A stretch of DNA of 42,388 nucleotides, taken from an uncultured Pseudomonadota bacterium. GTDB taxonomy: Bacteria; Bdellovibrionota_B; Oligoflexia; Oligoflexales; CAIYRB01. This document shows, in pieces, positions 1-8,316 of the stretch. Position 1 is the stretch's first letter, and the number at the start of each line of letters is the position of its first letter. The notes under the pieces were generated by a model. The model did not search any database and was not told where the DNA came from. It saw only the letters and a list, made by a program, of their open reading frames with translations. The stretch is taken from contig CAIYRB010000025.1 in assembly GCA_903928445.1 (NCBI GenBank), forward strand, positions 1-42,388, in the 5' to 3' direction. Both the position numbers and the translations under genes were made by a program.

Positions 1-25
1 TGCAGGACGTTTGCTTGCTCGACCT

Positions 26-43
26 TTGCAAATTTTCATGCAA
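26..43 (+). promoter_or_regulatory. Inverted repeat upstream of the nucleoside transporter operon
   Basis: TTGCA, 8 nt, TGCAA forms a short perfect inverted repeat about 85 bases ahead of the first gene of the importer operon. An AT-rich stretch (89-112) follows, then a GAGG ribosome site at 119-122. It could be an operator, but I recognise no regulator, and five-base arms can arise by chance. Confidence 0.2.
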
Positions 44-127
44 TCTCGTTCCTGATGTGATATGGTGCGGCACGGCGCTGAAACTAAAAATATATAAACA
101 TATCAAATAGTTACATCGAGGTCCTTC

Positions 128-1156
128 ATGCTTTGCCGGCATTTGTTCCGTCTTGTCCTTGTCCAGGTATCGGTGGTGCTGGGAGCTGGCTTGGTGGGAG
201 AGGTGGTGACTCCTTCGGCCTTGGCGGCGCCGTTTCGCGTCGGGATCGTGCTCGACAAAGGCGGCAAGGACGACAAATCCTTTAATGCCGCTGCGTTCAA
301 AGGCGCGCAGGAAGCTGAGAAGAAACTCGGCGTCACGACTAAAATCCTCGAAGGTCGCGACGATAATTCGGCGGAGCCGATGCTTCGGTCGTTGGCCGAT
401 AAGAAGTTCGATCTGATCATTGCCATCGGCTTTAGTCAGGCGGATGCGGTCAAGAAGGTGGCGGCCCAATACCCTAGCAGTCATTTTGTCCTGGCCGACG
501 CCGAGGTCAAGGCGCCGAACGTCGAGTCCTTAATGTTCGAAGAGCATCAGGCCGCTTTTCTGGTCGGTATGATCGCCGCACTCACCAGTAAAACCGGCAA
601 GGTCGGTTTTATCGGTGGCATGGATATCCCGCTGATTCGCCGCTTTCAAATGGGTTATGAGGCGGGAGTCAAACAGGCAAACGCAAAAACCCAGGTGATC
701 GTCAACTACGTCGGCGTCACCGGCGAGTCGTGGAACAACCCACCCAAAGGTAAAGAACTGGCCTTAGCGCAGTATGCCGGTGGTGCCGACGTCATCTTTG
801 CCGCGGCGGGAGCGACCGGCAGCGGCGTCTTCGATGCCGCCGAGGAGAAGAAGAAGCTGGCGATCGGCGTCGATTCCAACCAAAATTGGGTCAAACCCGG
901 CTTTATCCTAACCAGCTTGCTCAAACGCGTCGATCTGGCCGTCTTCAAGACCATCGCCGATGCTAAACAGGGAATTTATAAGACAGGCACCACTCGCTAT
1001 GGCTTAAGCGATCAGGGCGTTGATTTTGCCGTCGATGAATTCAATGCCAAGGTTCTCAGCAAAGACGTCATAGCCAAGGCCAATGCTGCCAAAGCTGCGA
1101 TCCTGGCCGGTAAGATCCAGGTGCCCGATTACTACAAGCTGGCCCATTCCAAGTGA
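128..1156 (+). CDS. BMP family (BmpA/PnrA-like) nucleoside-binding protein of an ABC importer
   Basis: This is a periplasmic substrate-binding protein of the BMP/Med family, whose characterised members bind purine nucleosides for an ABC importer. The 342-residue protein has an N-terminal signal peptide ending near an A-L-A-A motif. The family start follows at about residue 37 (FRVGIVLDKGGKDDKSFN), with the GFSQADA and GFIGGMD segments further on. No lipobox cysteine is visible at the cleavage region, so it is probably a soluble periplasmic protein rather than the lipoprotein found in many relatives. The ATG at 128 is preceded by GAGG at a suitable distance. The gene is first in a four-gene operon and overlaps the ATPase gene by four bases. 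Nucleoside specificity is inferred from family and operon layout. Confidence 0.9.
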   Translation: MLCRHLFRLVLVQVSVVLGAGLVGEVVTPSALAAPFRVGIVLDKGGKDDKSFNAAAFKGAQEAEKKLGVTTKILEGRDDNSAEPMLRSLADKKFDLIIAIGFSQADAVKKVAAQYPSSHFVLADAEVKAPNVESLMFEEHQAAFLVGMIAALTSKTGKVGFIGGMDIPLIRRFQMGYEAGVKQANAKTQVIVNYVGVTGESWNNPPKGKELALAQYAGGADVIFAAAGATGSGVFDAAEEKKKLAIGVDSNQNWVKPGFILTSLLKRVDLAVFKTIADAKQGIYKTGTTRYGLSDQGVDFAVDEFNAKVLSKDVIAKANAAKAAILAGKIQVPDYYKLAHSK

Positions 1157-2757
1157 GTCCTATGCGCGCCGTGGCGCAGCCAGCAGCCGTAGAGATGCGT
1201 GGTGTGGCGAAGGCCTTCGGGGCTTGCGTCGCCAATCGCGACGTCACGCTCCGCGTCGAGCGTGGCACGGTGCACGCCGTCGTCGGAGAAAACGGCGCCG
1301 GTAAGTCCACGTGTATGAAGATGCTCTATGGCCTTTACCGTCCCGACTGCGGCGAGATGTTCATCCACGGCAAAGCCCGCGCCTGGCGTTCACCACGCGA
1401 CGCCATCGCCGCGGGTCTTGGTATGGTGCATCAGCATTTTATGCTGGCTGGTCCGTACACTGGCCTGGATAACATCATCCTTGGCGATGAGCCGAGTCAG
1501 GGCTTTTGGCGCTGGTTGCCGACTGCTTGGCGACCGATCGATCGGTCCCAGGCGCGCCGCCGCTTGCAGGAGTTGATGGCGGCTTATCACCTCCAAGTCG
1601 ACCTCGATGTTCCGGTCGAGACGCTCCCAGTCGGTGTGCAACAGCGTCTGGAAATCCTTAAATTGCTGTACCGTGGTGTCGATATCTTGATCCTCGACGA
1701 ACCGACCGCGGTACTGACGCCACAGGAGGTGGACGAGTTTTTCACCAACCTCTGCCGGCTAAAGGACCAGGGTAAGACGATCATCGTCATCACCCATAAA
1801 CTCGGTGAGGTGCTGCGCTACGCCGACGACGTCACCGTGCTTCGGCGCGGTGCCACGGTTGCCGCGCGGCGCGTGGCCGGCATGACGGCGCCTGAGCTGG
1901 CCGAGCTGATGGTCGGGCGCGTCGTGCATCTGCAGGTCGCGCCACCGCCGGCGCCAAAACTCGGCGCCGAGCAGCTGCGCCTCGCCAAGGTCACGATGGG
2001 TCAGCGCGGCGAAAAGCCCAAGCTCGCCGATTTGAGCCTAGCGGTACGCAGCGGTGAGATTGTCGGCATTGCCGGGATTGAGGGCAATGGTCAATCCGAT
2101 CTGCTACGACTGTTGCTTGATCCGGGGCGTTATCTTCACCGTGCCAGTATCGGTCATCGCATCACCGCCAAGGGTGAGATCAGCGTCCTCGGTCGCGATG
2201 TTAGCTCGTTTAGTGCAAAAGCCCTGCGGGCCTTGGGCATCGGCGTCGTGCCAGAAGATCGTTGCCAGCAGGGTCTGCTGCTCTCGCAGAGTCTGTGGAC
2301 GAATTTTCTTCTTGGTGTTCAGCGCATGCCGCGCTTTAGCTGCTTTGGATTCATTCGTCGCCGCCAGGTCACGACTGCTTTGGCCGCGTCCATCAAGGCC
2401 TTTGATGTGCGTCCCGCCGACCAGCAGCAAGTCGCCTCCGGTCTGTCGGGGGGTAATCAGCAAAAGCTGATCATCGCCCGCGAATTTATCGGTGAACCGC
2501 GACTTTTTATCTGTGCCCAACCAACGCGTGGCGTCGATGTCGGCTCGATCGAGTTTATCCACCAGCGCATCCTCGATGCACGCGCCGGCGGGACTGCGGT
2601 GCTGCTGATTTCGTCGGCACTGGAAGAAGTCATGGCACTGGCTGACCGTATCCTGGTCTTTTACGACGGCAAGATCGTTCAAGAGTTCCGGCGCGGTGAG
2701 GCCGACGAGGCCAAGATCGGCCATTTTATGGGTGGAGGCTCCCGTGGCGAAGATTAA
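1153..2757 (+). CDS. Nucleoside ABC importer, double ATP-binding subunit (NupA/YufO type)
   Basis: This is the ATPase that powers the BMP-dependent importer. Two ABC cassettes are fused in one 534-residue chain. The first has a canonical Walker A (GENGAGKST) and Walker B (ILILDEPTAVL). The second has the degenerate Walker A typical of this family (GIEGNGQSDL), an LSGGNQQK signature and a PTRGVDVG segment. The usual first-half signature is weak (LPVGVQQR), which is also seen in sugar/nucleoside double ATPases. The GTG at 1153 overlaps the stop of the binding-protein gene (GTGA); an in-frame ATG at 1162 is an alternative. Both permease genes follow directly, so the transporter is complete. Confidence 0.9.
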   Translation: MSPMRAVAQPAAVEMRGVAKAFGACVANRDVTLRVERGTVHAVVGENGAGKSTCMKMLYGLYRPDCGEMFIHGKARAWRSPRDAIAAGLGMVHQHFMLAGPYTGLDNIILGDEPSQGFWRWLPTAWRPIDRSQARRRLQELMAAYHLQVDLDVPVETLPVGVQQRLEILKLLYRGVDILILDEPTAVLTPQEVDEFFTNLCRLKDQGKTIIVITHKLGEVLRYADDVTVLRRGATVAARRVAGMTAPELAELMVGRVVHLQVAPPPAPKLGAEQLRLAKVTMGQRGEKPKLADLSLAVRSGEIVGIAGIEGNGQSDLLRLLLDPGRYLHRASIGHRITAKGEISVLGRDVSSFSAKALRALGIGVVPEDRCQQGLLLSQSLWTNFLLGVQRMPRFSCFGFIRRRQVTTALAASIKAFDVRPADQQQVASGLSGGNQQKLIIAREFIGEPRLFICAQPTRGVDVGSIEFIHQRILDARAGGTAVLLISSALEEVMALADRILVFYDGKIVQEFRRGEADEAKIGHFMGGGSRGED

Positions 2758-3853
2758 ATCTCGCACCAAGGACGCCATCTGGCGCGCCTTGAGACCGGTG
2801 ATCGCCGCATCGGTCGGTCTCCTAGTCGGAGTTGCGTTCACGGCGATTGCCGGTGAGCAGCCGTGGAATGTCCTAAGAGTGATCATCAAAGGCGCCTTCG
2901 GCTCGACTTATGATCTCGGACTGACGCTGTTTTACACGACGCCGATCATCCTGACCGGCCTCGCCGTCGCTCTGCCGATCAAAGCTGGTTTGTTTAACAT
3001 CGGCGCCGAAGGCCAGCTAAACCTGGGTGCTCTAGCGGTCGCCGCGGTAGGCATCCTCTGTCCGCAGGTGCCGCAGCCGTGGAACATCGTCCTTGCCGTG
3101 ACAGCAGGGTTCGCCGCCGGCGCCTTTTGGGGCAGTATCCCGGGTTGGCTCAAGGCCTACCGCGGCAGTCACGAAGTCATCACCACGATCATGCTTAACT
3201 TCATCGCCGCCGGCCTCACCGGTTGGGCTGTGCTTGCCTTGCTGCCGAGTCTTGACTCGCAAAACCCCGAGTCGGCGCGCATCGCCCCGAGCTACGTGCT
3301 GCAGCATTTTAGTTGGTTTGGTGACGCGCCAGTGACCTGGGCCCTGCCGATGGCGGTGGCTGCGGCCGTCTTGGTCTGGGTGTTGTTTCGCTTCACCATT
3401 CCTGGCTTTAAGCTCACCGCTTCGGGACTGAGTCCGGAGGCAGCACAGGTGTCTGGCATCAGCGTGCGCTACCAGCAGTGGTTGGCGCTCACCCTTGGCG
3501 GTGGCTTGGCAGGACTTGTCGGGGTCGCCGAGGTCATGGGCAATAGCGGGCGCTTTCGCATCGGTTTCTCGCCTGACTATGGCTTTATCGGCATTCCCGT
3601 CGCTCTGCTGGCGCGAGCTCATCCGCTCGGGTTGGTGTTTAGCGCCCTATTGTTTGGCGCCCTGCAAAAAGGCACCGCCGAGCTCGATCTTGAAACCACT
3701 TACGTCACCAGGGACCTCGCCGCGATGATCCAGGCCATGGTGGTCCTCGCCGTGTCCGCAGAGGGCGGCTTGACCTTGTGGCGTCGACACCGCCTTGCGG
3801 TTAAACCAAATAAGCCAAATAAGCCAAATAAGCCAACGCGCGTGAAGGACTAG
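2744..3853 (+). CDS. Nucleoside ABC importer permease 1 (NupB/YufP type)
   Basis: This is an inner-membrane permease of the BPD_transp_2 group with about ten hydrophobic segments over 369 residues. The family segment LFNIGAEGQLNLGA lies in the first third. An upstream in-frame start is possible, but GTG at 2744 is preferred: GGTGGAGG sits five bases ahead of it, giving a 14-base overlap with the ATPase gene. The C-terminus carries a short NKP triplet repeat encoded by a near-perfect 9-bp tandem repeat (about 3805-3836), a feature I do not expect in the family. It should pair with the next gene as a heterodimeric channel. Confidence 0.88.
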   Translation: MAKIKSRTKDAIWRALRPVIAASVGLLVGVAFTAIAGEQPWNVLRVIIKGAFGSTYDLGLTLFYTTPIILTGLAVALPIKAGLFNIGAEGQLNLGALAVAAVGILCPQVPQPWNIVLAVTAGFAAGAFWGSIPGWLKAYRGSHEVITTIMLNFIAAGLTGWAVLALLPSLDSQNPESARIAPSYVLQHFSWFGDAPVTWALPMAVAAAVLVWVLFRFTIPGFKLTASGLSPEAAQVSGISVRYQQWLALTLGGGLAGLVGVAEVMGNSGRFRIGFSPDYGFIGIPVALLARAHPLGLVFSALLFGALQKGTAELDLETTYVTRDLAAMIQAMVVLAVSAEGGLTLWRRHRLAVKPNKPNKPNKPTRVKD

Positions 3854-3855
3854 CC

Positions 3856-4728
3856 ATGGGAGAGCACCTACTCGATCTCGCCGCCGCCACCTTGCGTCTC
3901 GCTACGCCGCTACTCCTCGCCGCGATGGGCGGTTTGCTCAGCGAACGCTCCGGAGTCATCAACCTAGCCCTCGAGGGTAAGATGCTCGTCGGCGCCTTCG
4001 CCGCCGCGGTGGTTTCCCTAGCCACTGGGTCGCCGTGGCTCGGTCTTGCTGGCGGCAGCCTAGCCGGCATCTTGTTGGCAGCGCTTTACGGCGTTGCCGT
4101 GTTGCCACTTAAGGCCAATCAGATCGTTGCGGCCACCGGCATCAACATGCTGGCTGCGGGGATTCCGCCCTTTGTCGCCAAGATCCTCTATGACGTTACC
4201 GGTTCGACGCCGAGCATCGAGTTGGCGCATCGCTTTGTCGTGTTTCCTATCGGGCTAGCGCTGGTGGCGCCGGTCGCACTGTGGTGGGTGCTGGGGAAGA
4301 CCCGGGCCGGCTTGCGGCTAAACTTCGCCGGTGAACATCCTGAGGCCTTGGCCGCAGCGGGCGTGTCGGTCGAACGTGTTCGCTGGACTGCGCTCCTTGC
4401 TGCCGGCGCTTTGGCTGGTAGCGGCGGGGCTAGCTTGTCGATCTTCTTGTCCTCCGCCTATTCGCGCAATATGAGCTCAGGACGTGGATTCATGGCCCTT
4501 GCCGCGCTGATCCTCGGCAAATGGCGACCGCTGCCGACCTTGTTCGCCTGTTTGTTCTTTGCCGTTGCTGATGCCGTGCAGATCCGTCTTCAGGGTCTCG
4601 AGATCGCTGGACTGGGCAAGGTGCCTGTGCAGTTTATCCAGATTTTACCCTACGTCTTGACCATCGTCGTGTTGGCCGGATTCGTCGGTAAATCGCGCGC
4701 GCCGAAAGCGCTGGGCGAACCGCTGTAG
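3856..4728 (+). CDS. Nucleoside ABC importer permease 2 (NupC/YufQ type)
   Basis: This is the second inner-membrane permease of the importer, 290 residues, almost entirely hydrophobic. The N-terminal part has the family pattern LLSERSGVINLALEGKML, parallel to the NIGAEGQ motif of the first permease. It starts two bases after the preceding stop, with AAGGA shortly ahead of the ATG, so the two are translationally linked. It is the last gene of the operon; the next gene is convergent, 20 bases away, and no clear terminator hairpin is visible between them. Confidence 0.88.
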   Translation: MGEHLLDLAAATLRLATPLLLAAMGGLLSERSGVINLALEGKMLVGAFAAAVVSLATGSPWLGLAGGSLAGILLAALYGVAVLPLKANQIVAATGINMLAAGIPPFVAKILYDVTGSTPSIELAHRFVVFPIGLALVAPVALWWVLGKTRAGLRLNFAGEHPEALAAAGVSVERVRWTALLAAGALAGSGGASLSIFLSSAYSRNMSSGRGFMALAALILGKWRPLPTLFACLFFAVADAVQIRLQGLEIAGLGKVPVQFIQILPYVLTIVVLAGFVGKSRAPKALGEPL

Positions 4729-4748
4729 ACGCATATCTTTAGACGATA

Positions 4749-6122
4749 TTACGGCGTGGTCGCACCTGATCCGCTGGCGGCGGCGCCGTTCGTTGGGATT
4801 GGGTAAGGCGTCGGAAAGGTCCGTGGGTCCATCTGAAAGGTCATGCCACGGCGCGCGAGTTGTTGGTTCAGTCGCACATAGACGATGGCGCCTTCGCGGA
4901 TGGGAAAGCCGCGCGGTGAGTTGAGCTTTTGCTCTGGACCATAGAACTGCACGACGTGTCCCTTCACCGGCTTGCCATCCACGGTGGCGACGACGCGGTC
5001 GTTCATCTTGAGGCCCCAAGCGCGACCGCGATCGAGGTAAACCCAGGCGCGGTAGACCTTGGCCACCTGTGGCGAGTCGCTGAGCTTTAAACTCGCGGCC
5101 TCGGCGTCGAGCAGGCGACCGATCGCTTGATCAGGTTGGCAGTCGATGCCGGCGTTGGTGCCGGCATCGGTGCTCTGCTGGCAGCGGATCTGGCTCGATA
5201 GCTGCACGGGAATATGTTTACCATAGACGGCATCGATGACCCTTGCGTCGGCGGTAAACGTCGTCGGTAGGTGGCGATCGATCTCCGCTTCGGGCGGATG
5301 CGTCCAGTCGAGCTGCAGCACGCGCGTTGGGCGCCTGGGTGCCGGGCTTTGACCTAGCAGCCAGCGGCTGAGCGCGAGGTGGTCGCTGCCGAGGGAGCGG
5401 GCGACGGTGTAGCGGCTGGCGAGTTGCTGTTCGAGGAGGAGGTTGAGACAGGCGCTGTGGCCTTCGTCGCTGCGCGTTACCGCACGTGCCAGACTTAGGC
5501 CGACGTGTAAGGCATCGCTCGGTGGCGCGCTCTTGGCGGCGGCTTCTTGCAGTGCGCTGCGAGCCAGTTCTGGCAGCTTGGCGCTGAGGTAGGTGCCGCG
5601 CTGTGCCGGCTTCATCTTGGCCCACACCTTGCGGGCAATGGCGGTGTGCGCCGAACCGAGCAGCGTGTTGAGCTTGGTGTCGGCGACGGTGACGAAGAAC
5701 AGGTGGTAGTCCATGAGCGAGCACCACGTTGGTTCCACGGTCACCGAAGGGCGACCGCTGGGCTCTGTCGGTATTCCGGTCTGGATCTGATCACTAATTA
5801 ATTTATTGTTTATAGTGATGACGTGGCGCGTGCCGACAAAAGCACTGAGCGAACTCGACTTGCCCAGCCAGCTCCCGGCGAGCTTTGCCTGGCTGGTTAT
5901 AAGGGCGGCGGTGGTCTTGGCTTGGTCGAGGGCATCGATCTGCAAAAGACGCCAGGGCATGCTCAGTCCAGCTGGGTAGTCCAGCGGCTTTAAGGCGCCC
6001 GGCAACGGTTCTTGTAGATCGACCAAGTCCTCGGTCGGGTCCAAGGCTGGCCTCGCCTGCACCGGGGCAGCGAGGTCCATCAGTCCCATGAGGGCGATGC
6101 CTATGGCTGTGCGGCGGCGCAT
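4749..6122 (-). CDS. Secreted protein of unknown function
   Basis: I do not recognise this family. The 457-residue protein begins with a basic stretch (MRRRT) and a hydrophobic segment ending near VQA, a good signal peptide, so export to the periplasm or beyond is likely. A longer open frame extends to 6200, but the ATG at 6122 is favoured because GGGAGGA lies seven bases ahead and the signal peptide starts there. The mature part has few cysteines and ends in a proline/alanine/glycine/serine-rich tail. A segment near the C-terminus (MNDRVVATVDGKPVKGHVV) resembles a small beta-barrel of the kind that binds peptides or sugars, but this is only an impression. It is convergent with the transporter operon and divergent from recA. 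Confidence 0.75.
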   Translation of the reverse strand: MRRRTAIGIALMGLMDLAAPVQARPALDPTEDLVDLQEPLPGALKPLDYPAGLSMPWRLLQIDALDQAKTTAALITSQAKLAGSWLGKSSSLSAFVGTRHVITINNKLISDQIQTGIPTEPSGRPSVTVEPTWCSLMDYHLFFVTVADTKLNTLLGSAHTAIARKVWAKMKPAQRGTYLSAKLPELARSALQEAAAKSAPPSDALHVGLSLARAVTRSDEGHSACLNLLLEQQLASRYTVARSLGSDHLALSRWLLGQSPAPRRPTRVLQLDWTHPPEAEIDRHLPTTFTADARVIDAVYGKHIPVQLSSQIRCQQSTDAGTNAGIDCQPDQAIGRLLDAEAASLKLSDSPQVAKVYRAWVYLDRGRAWGLKMNDRVVATVDGKPVKGHVVQFYGPEQKLNSPRGFPIREGAIVYVRLNQQLARRGMTFQMDPRTFPTPYPIPTNGAAASGSGATTP

Positions 6123-6385
6123 CTGAGTCCTCCCAGCAACATCGGCGCGGCGTGATGATCGTGATGATGTTGATAAGGGTCTATCGGCGGGTCGGCGCAA
6201 AAGCTGAGTCGGACTGGCCCGGACTTACGGTCTTAGCCAGACAATTATACGGTATGCTCTAGGTTATTTGGCAGCTTTTGTGTATGGTGATGGCGGTGTG
6301 CAGGACCACCCTGGCGCTTGCCACGGGGGTGAACGGATCGTTGGCTTAGATCTGAGCATCATTTGGTCCACGCTGGAAAGAAGCT

Positions 6386-6415
6386 TTGGTACCTTTGAGT
6401 TTAACGATGTTATAT
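6386..6415 (+). promoter_or_regulatory. Candidate sigma70-type promoter of recA
   Basis: TTGGTA and TTATAT are separated by 18 bases, about 45 bases ahead of the recA start. I could not find an SOS operator of the E. coli type (CTGT-N8-ACAG) or the TTAC-N3-GTAA type I recall for Bdellovibrio in 6201-6457. A short palindrome ATACGGTAT lies further up, near 6249. Confidence 0.35.
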
Positions 6416-6460
6416 CGGTCGATGATTAACCAATTAGTTGCGTTCTAGGAGGACGGTTTG

Positions 6461-7708
6461 ATGATTCAAACCAATGAAAGCCGCAAGGCCATTGAGTCGG
6501 CCGTAGGGGCCATCGAGAAGCAGTTTGGTAAGGGCGCGATCATGCGCCTGGGCGAGAGCAATCCGCTTAACGACAAGATCGAGACGATTTCGACCGGGGC
6601 TTTGTCCCTCGACATCGCTCTTGGTATCGGCGGCTTGCCCCGCGGCCGGATCATCGAGATCTTCGGGCCAGAGTCGAGCGGTAAGACCACGCTGACCCTG
6701 CACTTGGTCGCAGAGACCCAGAAGGCCGGTGGCACCGCCGCCTTTATCGATGCCGAGCATGCTCTGGATACCAGCTATGCCAAGAGCATCGGCGTCAAGC
6801 TCGACGACCTGCTGGTATCGCAGCCGGATACCGGTGAGCAGGCGTTGGAGATCGTCGACATGCTGGTGAAGAGCAATGCCGTCGATGTCATCGTCATCGA
6901 CTCGGTCGCGGCGCTGACGCCTCGGGCCGAGATCGAAGGCGATATGGGCGATAGTCACGTCGGTCTGCAGGCGCGCCTGATGTCGCAAGCCCTGCGCAAG
7001 CTGACGGCGTCGGTCTCGCGCTCCAAAACCATGGTCGTCTTTATCAACCAGCTGCGGATGAAGATCGGCGTCATGTTCGGCAACCCCGAGACGACGACCG
7101 GTGGCAACGCCTTGAAGTTCTACTCCAGCGTGCGCCTCGATATCCGCCGCATCGCCTCGGTCAAGCAGGGCGAAGAGGTGGTCGGCAGCCGCGTCAAGGT
7201 CAAGGTCGTGAAGAACAAGGTGGCCGCGCCGTTTAAGACGGCGGAGTTTGACGTCATGTTCGGCACCGGCTTCTCGCGCATCGGCGATATGATCGACTTG
7301 GCCGTAGCTAAGAACATCGTCGCCAAGACGGGTGCTTGGTTTGCCTATAAAGAAGAGCGTTTGGGTCAAGGCCGGGAGAACGCCAAGGAGTTCCTTGAGC
7401 AAAATCCGGCCATCGCCAAGCGCGTCGAGAAGGAAGTGCTGGCAGCTTACGGCCTTGGTTCTAAAGATGCAGTCGATGCTGCACCAGCCAAGGATCCACG
7501 GGCTGTGACTGGGGCGGTGCGGGCTCCCGACAAAGACCCAATCAAGGACTCCAGGGATCTCAAAGACGCGCCAGTGAAGGCTGGCGAGGCGCAGCGGGTT
7601 GGTGCCGAGGCAGGTGCCTCGGCAGCGGTCGTCAACGGCGCCAGCGGTTCTGGACTGGTCGGAGCGAAGATCGCTCCGAAGAAGCCAGCCATGGCTGCAA
7701 GCAAATAG
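6461..7708 (+). CDS. recA: Recombinase RecA with an extended C-terminal tail
   Basis: This is the DNA strand-exchange ATPase of homologous recombination, also the co-protease for LexA where SOS exists. The Walker A motif GPESSGKT is at about residues 69-76, followed by the [12 protein letters not shown]alker B region, loop L1 ([12 protein letters not shown]), the FINQLR segment and loop L2 ([15 protein letters not shown]). The ATG at 6461 has a strong AGGAGGA seven bases ahead; a TTG three bases upstream is in frame but less likely. The protein is 415 residues against about 350 in E. coli. The last 75 are an Ala/Lys/Asp/Val-rich low-complexity tail ending in basic residues, unlike the acidic E. 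coli tail. Confidence 0.98.
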   Translation: MIQTNESRKAIESAVGAIEKQFGKGAIMRLGESNPLNDKIETISTGALSLDIALGIGGLPRGRIIEIFGPESSGKTTLTLHLVAETQKAGGTAAFIDAEHALDTSYAKSIGVKLDDLLVSQPDTGEQALEIVDMLVKSNAVDVIVIDSVAALTPRAEIEGDMGDSHVGLQARLMSQALRKLTASVSRSKTMVVFINQLRMKIGVMFGNPETTTGGNALKFYSSVRLDIRRIASVKQGEEVVGSRVKVKVVKNKVAAPFKTAEFDVMFGTGFSRIGDMIDLAVAKNIVAKTGAWFAYKEERLGQGRENAKEFLEQNPAIAKRVEKEVLAAYGLGSKDAVDAAPAKDPRAVTGAVRAPDKDPIKDSRDLKDAPVKAGEAQRVGAEAGASAAVVNGASGSGLVGAKIAPKKPAMAASK

Positions 7709-7725
7709 TCTGACCCGCGCTAGGG

Positions 7726-8112
7726 TTAGTCTAGGCGACTCAAGGCGGCTGGCCAGGCATGACCTGGTTCCAGCTGCCCTGGCAGCTCGCTTTGAGCCCG
7801 CCATTCGTAGCCGCGGATCTGCTCAGGTAGTTCTTTCTCAGGTGCGGTTTGGAACACATGGCAGACGCCACCGGGCGAGGGCACCTGGGCCAATTTATGA
7901 AACACCGGGCAGACGTCTTGTTCGACGGTGTGGTTCAGTATGCGAAAGGCCGCCTCTGCAGGGTGCTCACCAGGCATTAGATCGGTGCCAGGCAGGGCCA
8001 ATCTAGGGGCGCTTTGGTCGGTCACCGTGCTTTGCTGGACTAAGATCTGCGCTTGATCATGCTTTTCGCGGGTTATGCACACGACGACCCGGTCTGTCTC
8101 CGATGATTCCAT
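7726..8112 (-). CDS. Degenerate Nudix-like protein
   Basis: This is a 128-residue protein whose middle resembles a Nudix fold: a beta-rich start, then LPGTDLMPGEHPAEAAFR, which matches the first half of a Nudix box (LPGG...GE...AA.RE). The catalytic REVxEE part is replaced by RILNHTVEQD, so hydrolase activity is doubtful. The open frame runs up to 8166, but the ATG at 8112 has AAGGAG at the right spacing. It is convergent with recA, 17 bases apart, and divergent from mraY. It may be a non-catalytic binding protein; the family call is tentative. Confidence 0.6.
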   Translation of the reverse strand: MESSETDRVVVCITREKHDQAQILVQQSTVTDQSAPRLALPGTDLMPGEHPAEAAFRILNHTVEQDVCPVFHKLAQVPSPGGVCHVFQTAPEKELPEQIRGYEWRAQSELPGQLEPGHAWPAALSRLD

Positions 8113-8221
8113 GCTGGCTCCTTTGGCGATGGTTCCATTCAAACACCCTGGCCCTTGCGCTACCACCTATTTCTCAGGCATGCCACAACGGCCTGGATTC
8201 TTCTCGCAACACCATGGGTTG

Positions 8222-8250
8222 TTCCAAAATCTTTAGCCATGCTTTATAGT
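8222..8250 (+). promoter_or_regulatory. Candidate promoter of mraY
   Basis: TTCCAA and TATAGT are 17 bases apart, about 65 bases ahead of the mraY start, in the region separating it from the divergent Nudix-like gene. The -10 is good and the -35 is weak. Confidence 0.3.
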
Positions 8251-8316
8251 TGAGGTCATTCGCAGACGTCGTCACGGGGACATGCGCGGCACTAGCCAGC
8301 TCGCGAGGGGGACTTT

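Noticed and set aside
1..127. Purine riboswitch ahead of the nucleoside importer
   Set aside because: I could not fold the conserved three-way junction or find its core loop motifs; only a short inverted repeat is present.
2104..2889. 261-codon frame antisense to the ATPase gene
   Set aside because: Covers conserved ABC motifs on the other strand and has no independent support.
6434..7804. 456-codon open frame antisense to recA
   Set aside because: It mirrors recA codon structure, has no ribosome site, and its product resembles no natural protein; a typical shadow in GC-rich DNA.
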